The notes: generated by a model from the letters alone, not told the origin. Shown: positions 1 through 6,627, numbered from the stretch's first letter. The stretch is 6,757 nucleotides of DNA from CAYTLQ01 sp964438715 (GCA_964438715.1 CAYTLQ010000258.1:1-6757); one strand, 5' to 3'. Made by a program: numbers and translations.

Positions 1-1
1 A

Positions 2-211
2 CTACAACTGTTGAAACTCATCGGACTTCCGGAAGAATATCACACTAAGACAGTACGAACATTACGATATCAATTGCTAAAGTTGGCCGGTAAGTTAGTG
101 TATCACGCACGATATATGATACTCCAGATAGCAGCGCCGGGCACGAACATTCAGATATTTACCCAGGCGTATTACCGGTTGCATTTAAGCCCGTTGCCTT
201 TACGATTATAA
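2..211 (+). CDS. C-terminal fragment of an IS transposase (IS1380-like), cut by the window edge
   Basis: The reading frame is open from the first bases of the window to the TAA at 209-211, so this is the 3' end of a longer gene. The TTG at 11 lies inside it and is not a convincing start. The visible 69 residues include TLRYQLLKLAGKLVYHARY followed by MILQIA and, later, IFTQAYYRLHLSPL. A basic amphipathic helix with the pattern LR-x-LLK-x-G-x-LV-x-HAR, then a hydrophobic strand and an aromatic/leucine-rich tail, is the usual ending of DDE transposases of the IS1380 group. The catalytic DDE residues would lie upstream and are not seen, so activity cannot be judged. No internal stop is present. 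The family call rests on remembered resemblance. Another IS4-superfamily transposase is the main alternative. Confidence 0.65.
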   Translation, partial: LQLLKLIGLPEEYHTKTVRTLRYQLLKLAGKLVYHARYMILQIAAPGTNIQIFTQAYYRLHLSPLPLRL

Positions 212-368
212 AACGAAACTACCTTTGACTCTGAGACCAAAAACATTGATTTATAAAACTTGTGGGATTAGTCTGTCCAGTGGAGGAGAATAAGGGAAAT
301 ACTTTGTTCTTAATGACCCAAAAAATCATCCCTCAAGCAAAAATCTTTTATCAATGTCTAACTCAAAT

Positions 369-408
369 GAAAATTCATAGTTTCGATAAGAAATTTCTTT
401 TAATTTTC
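369..408. repeat. Nested inverted repeat near the proposed IS end
   Basis: GAAAATT at 369-375 is the exact reverse complement of AATTTTC at 402-408. Between them lies a perfect 12-bp palindrome, AAGAAATTTCTT, at 388-399. The arms are A/T-rich and could arise by chance in such sequence. If the IS ends near 429, the structure sits just inside it, where subterminal transposase contacts or a terminator for the transposase gene could lie. Function is not shown. Confidence 0.4.
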
Positions 409-437
409 GCCTCTATATCGGATTTTAGGCTCACTCA

Positions 438-467
438 TTGATATGTTTTGATATAGCTTATTTGATA
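438..467 (+). repeat. Three TTGATA repeats upstream of the lipoprotein gene
   Basis: TTGATAT occurs at 438-444 and again at 448-454, exactly 10 bp apart, and TTGATA occurs a third time at 462-467. The 10-bp step places the first two on the same face of the helix, which would suit tandem binding by a regulator. The rightmost copy also serves as the proposed -35 box. In AT-rich DNA this could be coincidence. Confidence 0.35.
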
Positions 468-490
468 ATTGAAAAGAAATATGCAATATT
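462..490 (+). promoter_or_regulatory. Candidate promoter of the small lipoprotein gene
   Basis: TTGATA at 462-467 (5 of 6 to the sigma-70 -35 consensus) is separated by 17 bp from AATATT at 485-490 (4 of 6 to the -10 consensus), 22 bp before the ATG at 513. A near match to the Bacteroidota -7 element TAnnTTTG, TATGTTTT at 442-449, lies a little upstream. No Shine-Dalgarno sequence precedes the ATG. The leader is A/T-rich, as is common in Bacteroidota-type genes. The call is weak because such motifs are frequent in this base composition. Confidence 0.25.
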
Positions 491-512
491 TAAAAACACT
501 AAATAAGTAATT

Positions 513-929
513 ATGAAAAAAGCAGTATTTTATTTGTTTTTATTGATTGTAGGAATTGTTACCGGTTGTTCTTCAGCGCTTGATAACAGTTTTACCATAA
601 AGAGTATTGCTCAGGAAACTGTTTTTGTGAATTTTCTTGGAAGACTGATTACGGTAAAACCAAATTCAACGCAGATCATTCAAAACATTAGCAAAGGAAC
701 ATACGCTTTTTCAACCTCCTACAATGTTCCAAGCGGAGTTTCCAGTACTTCAGTTGAGGGAGATGCAGAAGGGACTGTTGAACTTAAAGAAGGAACAAGA
801 ATATATTTATTTTTTTCTAGTCGTATTCAACAGACACAGGGCTCAGGAGGCGCAGGCGCACAAAACAGTTATATTTTAGTAGTTTCACTTTCAAGCAGTG
901 ATAAAATAATAACTACTACCGGTCCCTAA
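513..929 (+). CDS. Small predicted lipoprotein of unknown function (138 aa)
   Basis: The ATG at 513 begins a classic lipoprotein signal peptide: MKK, a hydrophobic core (residues 4-16), then the lipobox V-T-G-C with the lipidated cysteine at position 19. Signal peptidase II cleavage would leave about 120 residues, anchored to a membrane and facing the periplasm or cell surface. The mature part has no cysteine. It alternates short beta-prone stretches (residues about 33-48, 62-70, 86-105 and 118-133) with a serine-rich loop near 74-80 and a Gly/Ala-rich turn, GSGGAGAQN, near 110-118. This suggests a single beta-sandwich-like domain. The segment KPNSTQIIQNISKGTYAF loosely recalls PEGA or Ig-like envelope domains, but I do not recognise the family and assign no function. 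It stands alone on the + strand just after an IS end and converges on the secA operon. It could be a lineage-specific accessory gene. The signal peptide makes it a real gene rather than a chance frame. Confidence 0.8.
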   Translation: MKKAVFYLFLLIVGIVTGCSSALDNSFTIKSIAQETVFVNFLGRLITVKPNSTQIIQNISKGTYAFSTSYNVPSGVSSTSVEGDAEGTVELKEGTRIYLFFSSRIQQTQGSGGAGAQNSYILVVSLSSSDKIITTTGP

Positions 930-937
930 GAAAGCAT

Positions 938-3070
938 TTAAGTAAAAAGATATAGTTTATATTTTTTTTCTATAACCGAATATAATTCGGGAGATAATCC
1001 TTCCTCTTTTTTCTCTTCCTCGGGTTTTTCTTCCTCAGGGAGAATTTCCTGCTGTTTTTCTTTCTCTAACTTTTCTTTTTCAATCCGTAATGAATCTTCG
1101 ATCGATTGTTTAATTCTGCTTTTCTCTTGTTTATAATAAGCGAGTTTAGTTGCTATGCTTGTGGCATATTGAGAACGGGGATATTTTGCAACAAGTGTAT
1201 CGTAGATTGAAGCGGCTGAATCGGGCAGTAAAAGTTTATCTTCTAAAATGTACCCGCACGCAAGCAGTGCTTTAGGTGCATAAGATGATTTCGGATGATT
1301 TAAATAAATACCATAAAATCCTGAATACGACTCAAGAAATTTATTATTTAACATCAGTTTTTCAGCCATTTCATAAGTATCTTTTGCAGGGTCAAAGTCA
1401 AAATTAATTTTCGGCTTGTTCAGTTTTTCTGCTGCCGCATTAACTATTTTATCCCCCTTATGTTTTTCATATACAACAGTAAAAAGACTATCTGCAGTAG
1501 TAGTATCTCCACGGGTAAGATAATAATTACCAAGAGTAAATAATACCTGTCCTTCATAAATAGTACCCGGATACTCACGCAACACAGTAGTGTAATGAAA
1601 ATACGCAGAATCAAGATTATCCATATCGGTGAAAAACAAATTACCCAAAGCAAAATGGTTTTTCGCCAACATCGATGTTAATGAATCAATACCAAATACA
1701 GGTTTTTTAGGAGGAATTTTTACAGTCTTTTTTTCCTGAGGGGTTTGTATAGTTATCTGGGGCTGTCCCTCCTCAATATTATCAATTTCTCCTCGTGTTC
1801 TGTTCCTTGGTATATTTTCAGACTTTTCTTTTATCTGCTCATCCCCCGTTTCATTATCATTAGTAGTTGAATCTTTTGTGTAAAAAGCAATAGAATCCTT
1901 CGTATATTCATCCGGATTTAGAGAATAGAAAAGTTGCTTTTTGTAGTCTGTTACAAGGTAGATAAGACCAAAATATTTATTAAATAACTGCGATTTTTCC
2001 CTTATCAGAGGAAGATAGTCGGCAGTTGCAGATGATGAAAGAGCCTTCTGATAATAAACATTAGCACTGTCAAATTGCTTTAAATCATATTCATAGAGTT
2101 CAGCCAGCTCATAACGGCTATTACCCAGCTGTGGACTACTTGCATAAGCGGTATCGATAGTATAAAATATCTCCAGTGCTTTTTGGTAGTCACCCAGACT
2201 TCTATATGCCATACCGGTAGCAATGTCTATCTGATCGTAATATTCAGCGTATTTTTGTTCATTTTTTAATTCATTAAAAACCGCAAGAGCTTCCCTGTTT
2301 CTATCAAGATATAAAAGCATTTTACCATAACGGATACGAGCGTTAAATTCTAATTCAAATGAAGATGAGTAAAGTTCAACCTCATTATAACTTTGAGCAG
2401 CTTTCTCATAATCTTCAAGTTTGGTGTATAGTTCACCCAACTCAAATTTAACCAAAGCATTAATGTCGTTATTAGTATTGTTCTTAAATAACTCGTCACA
2501 TACAACTATTGCTTTTTCATAATCTTCTTTTATCAGGTGATATCGAATTTCTTCAAGATAGGACTCAATAAGTATATCCTCATTATCAGAAGCTAATGCC
2601 TGCGATCGTACTGTTTTAAGAAGTTCAAGACCCCGGGAATAATTTTTTAATTGAAGTTCGCATTTCGCTTCCCATAATTCCGATTCCTGAACAAGTCCGC
2701 TTTCCGGTTGAGTGGCTTTTAATTCCTGAAACTTTCTGAGGGCTTTAACAAAATTTTTTTGGTAATAAAAAGATTTACCAAGCATCATCAGGGCATCGTC
2801 AACAAAAGAGCTTGTTGCATTAAACTGAAGGATTTTTGAACATTTCTCAATTACTTTATTTATGTTTTGCGAGGAACTGCCCGGTAATCCCGGATCTGTA
2901 GTAGCAAAGAGGTCTTTTCGTTGTTCCTTTATAGCTGTTTCAGCCTGTTCAAAAAGATCCACAGTGTTGTAATACAGATTAAAGTATGTGGTAAAATCTT
3001 CCCACACACCGCATCCGGATAAAAACGCAGAAAAGGTGAGTAAAAAAAAGAGTTTCCAGATTTTTTTCAA
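938..3070 (-). CDS. TPR-repeat lipoprotein (710 aa), probable envelope assembly or scaffold protein
   Basis: The product has a lipoprotein signal: MKKIWK, a hydrophobic core, and lipobox L-S-G-C with the cysteine at residue 20. Helical tetratricopeptide-like repeats follow in two blocks, about residues 90-345 and 465-640. The clearest units are near 90-120, 168-198, 206-230, 283-305, 506-535 and 600-632, with motifs such as GELYTKLEDYEKAAQSYNEV and SLGDYQKALEIFYTI. A low-complexity linker at about 385-460 divides the blocks. The tail at about 645-690 is a charged Lys/Glu-rich coiled coil. TPR arrays bind other proteins, so a periplasm-facing scaffold is likely. The start TTFNLYYN-like segment (residues 27-46) and the PDSA..IYDTLVAKYP repeat recall SprE/PorW and BamD-type lipoproteins, an inference only. 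The start codon is TTG: an in-frame stop lies 21 bp upstream, no in-frame ATG lies between, and the next Met is residue 95, so only TTG keeps the signal peptide. AGGA at 3086-3089 lies 15 bases from it, a poor spacing. It is last in the secA operon, 34 bp after the P-II gene. Confidence 0.9.
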   Translation of the reverse strand: MKKIWKLFFLLTFSAFLSGCGVWEDFTTYFNLYYNTVDLFEQAETAIKEQRKDLFATTDPGLPGSSSQNINKVIEKCSKILQFNATSSFVDDALMMLGKSFYYQKNFVKALRKFQELKATQPESGLVQESELWEAKCELQLKNYSRGLELLKTVRSQALASDNEDILIESYLEEIRYHLIKEDYEKAIVVCDELFKNNTNNDINALVKFELGELYTKLEDYEKAAQSYNEVELYSSSFELEFNARIRYGKMLLYLDRNREALAVFNELKNEQKYAEYYDQIDIATGMAYRSLGDYQKALEIFYTIDTAYASSPQLGNSRYELAELYEYDLKQFDSANVYYQKALSSSATADYLPLIREKSQLFNKYFGLIYLVTDYKKQLFYSLNPDEYTKDSIAFYTKDSTTNDNETGDEQIKEKSENIPRNRTRGEIDNIEEGQPQITIQTPQEKKTVKIPPKKPVFGIDSLTSMLAKNHFALGNLFFTDMDNLDSAYFHYTTVLREYPGTIYEGQVLFTLGNYYLTRGDTTTADSLFTVVYEKHKGDKIVNAAAEKLNKPKINFDFDPAKDTYEMAEKLMLNNKFLESYSGFYGIYLNHPKSSYAPKALLACGYILEDKLLLPDSAASIYDTLVAKYPRSQYATSIATKLAYYKQEKSRIKQSIEDSLRIEKEKLEKEKQQEILPEEEKPEEEKKEEGLSPELYSVIEKKYKLYLFT
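944..969. terminator. Bidirectional A/T-stem terminator candidate inside overlapping 3' ends
   Basis: On the + strand, bases 944-954 can pair with 958-968 around a 3-base loop (GTT): 11 pairs, all A-T except one G-U wobble, ending in a run of eight T at 962-969. On the minus strand the same site forms the hairpin with one A-C mismatch and ends in TCTTTTT. The site starts 14 bases past the stop of the + lipoprotein gene and lies within the last codons of the minus-strand TPR gene (the KKYKLYLFT tail). It is thus placed to stop both convergent transcripts. The stem has no G-C pairs, so its strength is uncertain. Confidence 0.5.
976..990. repeat. Perfect small hairpin CCGAATATAATTCGG near the end of the TPR gene
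   Basis: CCGAAT at 976-981 and ATTCGG at 985-990 are exact reverse complements with a 3-base loop. On the minus strand the transcript would form this G-C-containing hairpin just before the A/T-stem element at 944-969. It may assist termination or protect the 3' end of the secA operon mRNA. No T tract follows it directly on either strand, so alone it is not a standard terminator. Confidence 0.4.
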
Positions 3071-3104
3071 AGTTATAATACCATTTCCTGATTAAAGAGG
3101 TTCT

Positions 3105-3443
3105 CTATAACGCCGATTTCCCTGATTCCTCGGTTCTGATTCGAATTACATCCTGAACATCATAAATAAAAATTTTCCCATCACCCACCTGCCCGGTTTT
3201 TGCAGTACGAAGTATAGCATCAATAACTTTATCAACAAGCGGATCATCAACAACAACTTCAATTTTCATTTTCGGTACAAATTCTATTCTGTATTCACTA
3301 CCACGGTATGTTTCGGTATGGCCTTTCTGTCTGCCGTAACCCCTTACCTCCGAAATCGTAAGACCTTTAATTCCCTCTTCAATGAGCGCTTCTTTTACTT
3401 CGTCGAGTTTAAACGGGCGGATTATGGCTTCAATTTTTTTCAT
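3105..3443 (-). CDS. glnB: Nitrogen regulatory protein P-II (GlnB/GlnK family)
   Basis: The 112-residue product has the normal family length. P-II proteins are cytoplasmic trimers that bind ATP/ADP and 2-oxoglutarate and control ammonium transport, glutamine synthetase or other carbon/nitrogen targets through the T-loop. The T-loop (about 37-55) contains YRGSEY at 46-51, matching the family's uridylylation signature with Tyr51 present. The B-loop and C-terminal signature are intact at 83-96 (TGQVGDGKIFIYDV), and the RIR at 101-103 includes the usual nucleotide-contacting arginines. All key residues are therefore present, and uridylylation by a GlnD enzyme is possible, though no glnD is visible. 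The gene starts 12 bp after the secA stop with no Shine-Dalgarno sequence in the gap, which suggests translational coupling or leaderless-style initiation typical of this group. It is not next to amtB or glnA, so GlnB and GlnK cannot be told apart by context. The symbol denotes the family. Confidence 0.96.
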   Translation of the reverse strand: MKKIEAIIRPFKLDEVKEALIEEGIKGLTISEVRGYGRQKGHTETYRGSEYRIEFVPKMKIEVVVDDPLVDKVIDAILRTAKTGQVGDGKIFIYDVQDVIRIRTEESGKSAL

Positions 3444-3455
3444 AGTATAAAGAGA

Positions 3456-6400
3456 TTAAACTTTTCCGTGACAATTTTTATATTTTTTCCCTGAACCGCA
3501 AGGGCAAGGTTCATTCCTGCCAACTTTTTCCTCAACCCGTATCGGTTGTGGTTTTCCTCCCATTTGCGACTGATTATCGTTTTCCTGACCACTTCTGGTG
3601 GAAATACCCATTCCGCCGGTATCCTGTTTTGATGTTATAATACGACCTCTAGAAGTTTTGCGTCTCTGAGGTAGTTCTTCTGAAGCCTGAGGAAAGAACT
3701 TAAAACAAAACATAAGAGTTTCGTTTCTTATCTGATTGAGGAGTTCCGAAAACATTCTGTATGCTTCGCTTTTGTATTCAATAAGTGGGTCTTTCTGTCC
3801 ATAAGCTCTTAGACCAATTCCTTCTTTAAGGTCATCCATTTCCCGTAAATGCTCTTTCCACTTATTATCGATAACCGAGAGGAAGGAAAAACGCTCAATT
3901 TTAGCCTGATTTTCGGGAGTAACCATTTCCTCTTTTTTCTTATAGAAATCCTTTGCGGCTTTGGTTATTGCATCTGCAACTCCATCTTTCCCAAGTTTGG
4001 AGAACACCTCTGGCTCAATTTGGAAATCAATCATAAAATTCTGCATCAGTTCAGCACGCAATCCATCGATATCTAAAGCCTCAACATATTTATCGGCTAT
4101 TTCAGCACAGTATTCTTCCAGCATTTCCATTAACTCACTTTTAAGGCGTTCACCTTGTAATGCACGGTTGCGTTTCTCATAAATAATTGCGCGTTGCTGA
4201 TTCATTACATTATCATATTCGAGAAGGCGTTTCCTTATAGCAAAGTTGTTTTCTTCAACTTTCTTTTGCGCTCGCTCAACTGATTTTGTAATAAGAGGAT
4301 GCTCAATAACATCACCCTCTTTTAGACCAAGTTTCTGCATGGCGCCGGCCATCTTATCGGAACCGAATAAACGCATAAGATCATCTTCAAGTGACAGAAA
4401 GAACAAGGAGGCACCCGGATCTCCTTGCCTGCCGGCACGACCACGAAGCTGTCTATCGATACGGCGCGCTTCGTGTCTCTCGGTTCCAAGAATAAACAAA
4501 CCGCCTTTTTCTTTAACACCGGGACCCAGCTTAATGTCGGTACCGCGACCGGCCATATTTGTGGCTATAGTAACACTGCCAAGCTGTCCGGCATAGGTAA
4601 CAATTTCTGCTTCTCTTTGATGTTGTTTTGCATTGAGTACATTATGTGCAACCCCTTTTCGTTTTAACATGCGGCTAATAGTTTCCGAAACCTCAACAGA
4701 AGTTGTACCAACAAGAACCGGACGGCCTTCTTTTTTTAATTCTTCTATTTTATCAATAATCGCATTATACTTTTCCCGTTTAGTACGATAAATAACATCA
4801 TCCATATCCTCCCTGATTGTAGGCTTGTTTGTAGGTATTACTACAACTTCTAATTTGTAAATTTCGTAAAACTCACCTTCTTCAGTTTCTGCAGTACCGG
4901 TCATACCAGCAAGTTTTTTATACATACGGAAATAATTCTGAAGAGTGATAGTAGCAAGAGTCTGTGTATCACGCTCAACCTTCACATTCTCTTTTGCTTC
5001 TATTGCCTGATGGAGACCATCGCTGTATCTTCTTCCTGCGAGGATTCGTCCGGTGAATTCATCAACAATCGCAATTTTCCCTTCTTCGGTAACAACATAT
5101 TCAACATCCTTATCGAAAAGAGCATACGCCTTTAATAACTGATGAAGAGTATGCAGACGGTCGCTTTTCTGGGAATATTCATGATATAGTTCATCTTTTC
5201 GCTTCAATCGCTCTTCAGGCGAGATTGTTTTATCATTTTCCAAAAGACTTATCTGTGTGCCAAGATCCGGTAAAACGAAAAAGTTTTTATCCTCCCTTGA
5301 TCCCTTAGCAAGTTCTTCTCGTCCTTTTTCGGTAAGGTCAATAGAGTTATTTTTCTCATCAATAACAAAGTATAATTCGTCATCAATTATATACATGTTT
5401 TTTGCTTTTTCGCGGAGGAACTCCGTTTCTACATCGTGCATGAGTCTGTTGTATTCCGGTTCAGAAAGAAGTTTCATTAACCTTTTATTTTTCGGTAAAC
5501 CGCGGTGAGCACGCAAAAGAAGTTTACCGGCTTCAAAATTAGCTTCCTTATCATTTTCCTTTTCAAGAAGTTTTTCCGCTTCCTGCACAATTGAAGCCAC
5601 AAGATTTGTCTGCAGACGGAACAATCGCTCGATAAGAGGTTTCATTTCATTGTATTTTTGATCATCCACCTCAACAGGACCGGAAATAATAAGCGGAGTT
5701 CTTGCTTCATCAATGAGAACAGAGTCAACTTCATCCACAATAGCAAAATTATGTCCGCGCTGAACCTGGTATTCTTTATCGAGCGCCATGTTATCGCGGA
5801 GATAATCGAAGCCAAATTCATTATTTGTACCATAGGTAATATCGCAGTTATAAGCGGCTTTTCGTTGGTCGGGACTCATTTGAGAGAGGATTACTCCTAC
5901 AGTGAGGCCATGGTAACGGAAAATTTCTCCCATCCACTCAGCGTCGCGTTGTGCAAGATAATCGTTCACGGTAACAAGATGAACACCTCTGCCGCTGAGT
6001 GCATTAAGATAAAGAGGAAGTGTTGCTACAAGTGTTTTTCCCTCGCCGGTAGCCATTTCTGCAATTTTCCCCTGATGCAGAACAATTCCACCCATTAGCT
6101 GAACATCGTACGGAACCATATCCCATTTCTGTTTATGGCCCATAACAATCCATTCTTTACCGGAAAGTCGTTTACAGGTTTCTTTTACGACGGCAAAAGC
6201 CTCCGGAAGGAGTTCGTCAAGAATATCCTGATATTTTTCATCGAGTTCTTTATTTAGTTCATCTAATTCATCGTGTATCTGGTGTGAGTCAATATCATCA
6301 TTATTTTGCAGGCTGGCTTTTAATTCTTCTATCTTTTCGCGAAGTTCTTTTGTTTCCTCAGCAATCCGTTCTTTAAATTCAATAGTCTTGGCTTTTAGTG

Positions 6401-6521
6401 CATCATCGCTTAAATTCTTTATCTCTTCATAGCGGGCATTAATTTCCTCTACAATCGGCCATAATTCTTTGACATCTTTACTTTTTTTATCGCCAAAAAT
6501 CTTTTTAAGAAATTGTAACAT
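3456..6521 (-). CDS. secA: Protein translocase ATPase SecA
   Basis: This is the motor of the Sec pathway. It couples ATP hydrolysis to pushing unfolded preproteins through SecYEG at the inner membrane. All hallmark motifs are present: Walker A ATGEGKT (157-163), GTNNEFGFDYLRDN (231-244), DEVD Walker B (263-266), TPLIISG (275-281), VDEFTGRILAGRRYSDG (486-502), AGMTGTAETEEGEFYEIYKL (538-557), ATNMAGRGTDIKLG (653-666) and motif VI QLRGRAGRQGDPG (691-703). The preprotein cross-linking domain spans about 281-460. The helical scaffold/wing region follows from about 716, with LEYDNVMNQQR (767-777) and a conserved segment at 882-921. The C-terminal linker is variable and ends in the zinc/SecB-binding motif C1006-x-C1008-x8-C1017-H1018. 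At 1021 residues it exceeds the roughly 900 of E. coli SecA because of a charged helical insertion near 52-100 and another near 300-375, both typical of FCB-group SecA. The ATG at 6521 gives the normal short amphipathic N-terminus and follows a GGAG motif. It is first in the operon with glnB. Confidence 0.99.
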   Translation of the reverse strand: MLQFLKKIFGDKKSKDVKELWPIVEEINARYEEIKNLSDDALKAKTIEFKERIAEETKELREKIEELKASLQNNDDIDSHQIHDELDELNKELDEKYQDILDELLPEAFAVVKETCKRLSGKEWIVMGHKQKWDMVPYDVQLMGGIVLHQGKIAEMATGEGKTLVATLPLYLNALSGRGVHLVTVNDYLAQRDAEWMGEIFRYHGLTVGVILSQMSPDQRKAAYNCDITYGTNNEFGFDYLRDNMALDKEYQVQRGHNFAIVDEVDSVLIDEARTPLIISGPVEVDDQKYNEMKPLIERLFRLQTNLVASIVQEAEKLLEKENDKEANFEAGKLLLRAHRGLPKNKRLMKLLSEPEYNRLMHDVETEFLREKAKNMYIIDDELYFVIDEKNNSIDLTEKGREELAKGSREDKNFFVLPDLGTQISLLENDKTISPEERLKRKDELYHEYSQKSDRLHTLHQLLKAYALFDKDVEYVVTEEGKIAIVDEFTGRILAGRRYSDGLHQAIEAKENVKVERDTQTLATITLQNYFRMYKKLAGMTGTAETEEGEFYEIYKLEVVVIPTNKPTIREDMDDVIYRTKREKYNAIIDKIEELKKEGRPVLVGTTSVEVSETISRMLKRKGVAHNVLNAKQHQREAEIVTYAGQLGSVTIATNMAGRGTDIKLGPGVKEKGGLFILGTERHEARRIDRQLRGRAGRQGDPGASLFFLSLEDDLMRLFGSDKMAGAMQKLGLKEGDVIEHPLITKSVERAQKKVEENNFAIRKRLLEYDNVMNQQRAIIYEKRNRALQGERLKSELMEMLEEYCAEIADKYVEALDIDGLRAELMQNFMIDFQIEPEVFSKLGKDGVADAITKAAKDFYKKKEEMVTPENQAKIERFSFLSVIDNKWKEHLREMDDLKEGIGLRAYGQKDPLIEYKSEAYRMFSELLNQIRNETLMFCFKFFPQASEELPQRRKTSRGRIITSKQDTGGMGISTRSGQENDNQSQMGGKPQPIRVEEKVGRNEPCPCGSGKKYKNCHGKV

Positions 6522-6531
6522 TATAAGGTTA

Positions 6532-6535
6532 CTCC
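6532..6535 (-). promoter_or_regulatory. Ribosome binding site of secA
   Basis: On the minus strand GGAG lies 10 bases before the ATG at 6521. It is the best Shine-Dalgarno sequence in the window, since neither glnB nor the small lipoprotein has one. It supports the chosen secA start. Confidence 0.55.
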
Positions 6536-6558
6536 GTCAATTCACATATAAAAATGGA

Positions 6559-6585
6559 ATTTTAAAGATAAGAAAAAGGTATCAA
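6559..6585 (-). promoter_or_regulatory. Candidate promoter of the secA-glnB-TPR operon
   Basis: On the minus strand TTGATA (6585-6580, 5 of 6 to the -35 consensus) is followed after 15 bp by TAAAAT (6564-6559, 5 of 6 to the -10 consensus), 37 bp before the secA ATG. The spacer is shorter than the preferred 17 bp. An overlapping TATCTTTA resembles the Bacteroidota -7 element TAnnTTTG but has no well-placed TTTG partner. The position is reasonable, but the sequence evidence is weak. Confidence 0.25.
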
Positions 6586-6627
6586 AACAGGGATGTAAAA
6601 AGAACGGACAGTTTCGAGATAAAGTTC

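Larger units (their letters stand above)
1..429 (+). mobile_element. Right part of an IS1380-like insertion sequence (boundary tentative)
   Basis: The transposase tail ends at 211 and is followed by non-coding DNA. Read on the minus strand from 429, the sequence begins CCTAAAATCCGATATAGAGG. IS1380-family termini such as that of ISEcp1 begin CCTA, and in ISEcp1 the terminus lies roughly 200 bp beyond the transposase stop, as it would here. On this reading the element ends at 429, leaving 83 bp before the lipoprotein gene. The left terminus and target duplication are outside the window, so the inverted repeat cannot be paired and the boundary is an inference. The element itself is better supported than its exact end. 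Confidence 0.35.
212..512. other. Non-coding stretch: IS tail plus leader of the lipoprotein gene
   Basis: No convincing gene lies here. The left two thirds are probably the non-coding tail of the insertion sequence, with a nested A/T-rich inverted repeat. The last 80 bases are very AT-rich and carry three TTGATA motifs and a weak promoter-like pair. A short frame (GTG at 262 or ATG at 313, to the TGA at 439-441) is open but crosses the proposed IS end and has no recognisable product. No tRNA or obvious structured RNA was seen. Confidence 0.6.

Noticed and set aside
225..257. Outward promoter in the IS tail (TTGACT and TATAAA)
   Set aside because: The two boxes are 21 bp apart, too far for a sigma-70 promoter, and no better -10 box sits at 16-18 bp.
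262..441. Open frame of 59 codons on the + strand (GTG 262, internal ATG 313)
   Set aside because: It spans the proposed IS end, lacks a well-placed ribosome binding site for either start, and its product resembles nothing I know.
1444..1653. 69-codon frame on the minus strand inside the TPR gene
   Set aside because: It is an out-of-frame shadow of the TPR lipoprotein, rich in Ile, Leu and Val from alternate reading of its codons.
3090..3107. Tiny AGAG/CTCT hairpin between the P-II gene and the TPR gene
   Set aside because: The stem is only four pairs with three T after it, which is too weak to call an attenuator or terminator.
4246..4596. 116-codon open frame on the + strand, with other shorter frames at 3849-4667
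   Set aside because: These are antisense to SecA motifs V and VI and the helical scaffold. They have biased Ser/Arg/Cys composition typical of shadow frames.
5658..6098. 146-codon open frame on the + strand
   Set aside because: It lies wholly antisense to the conserved ATPase region of secA, and its product has no recognisable features.
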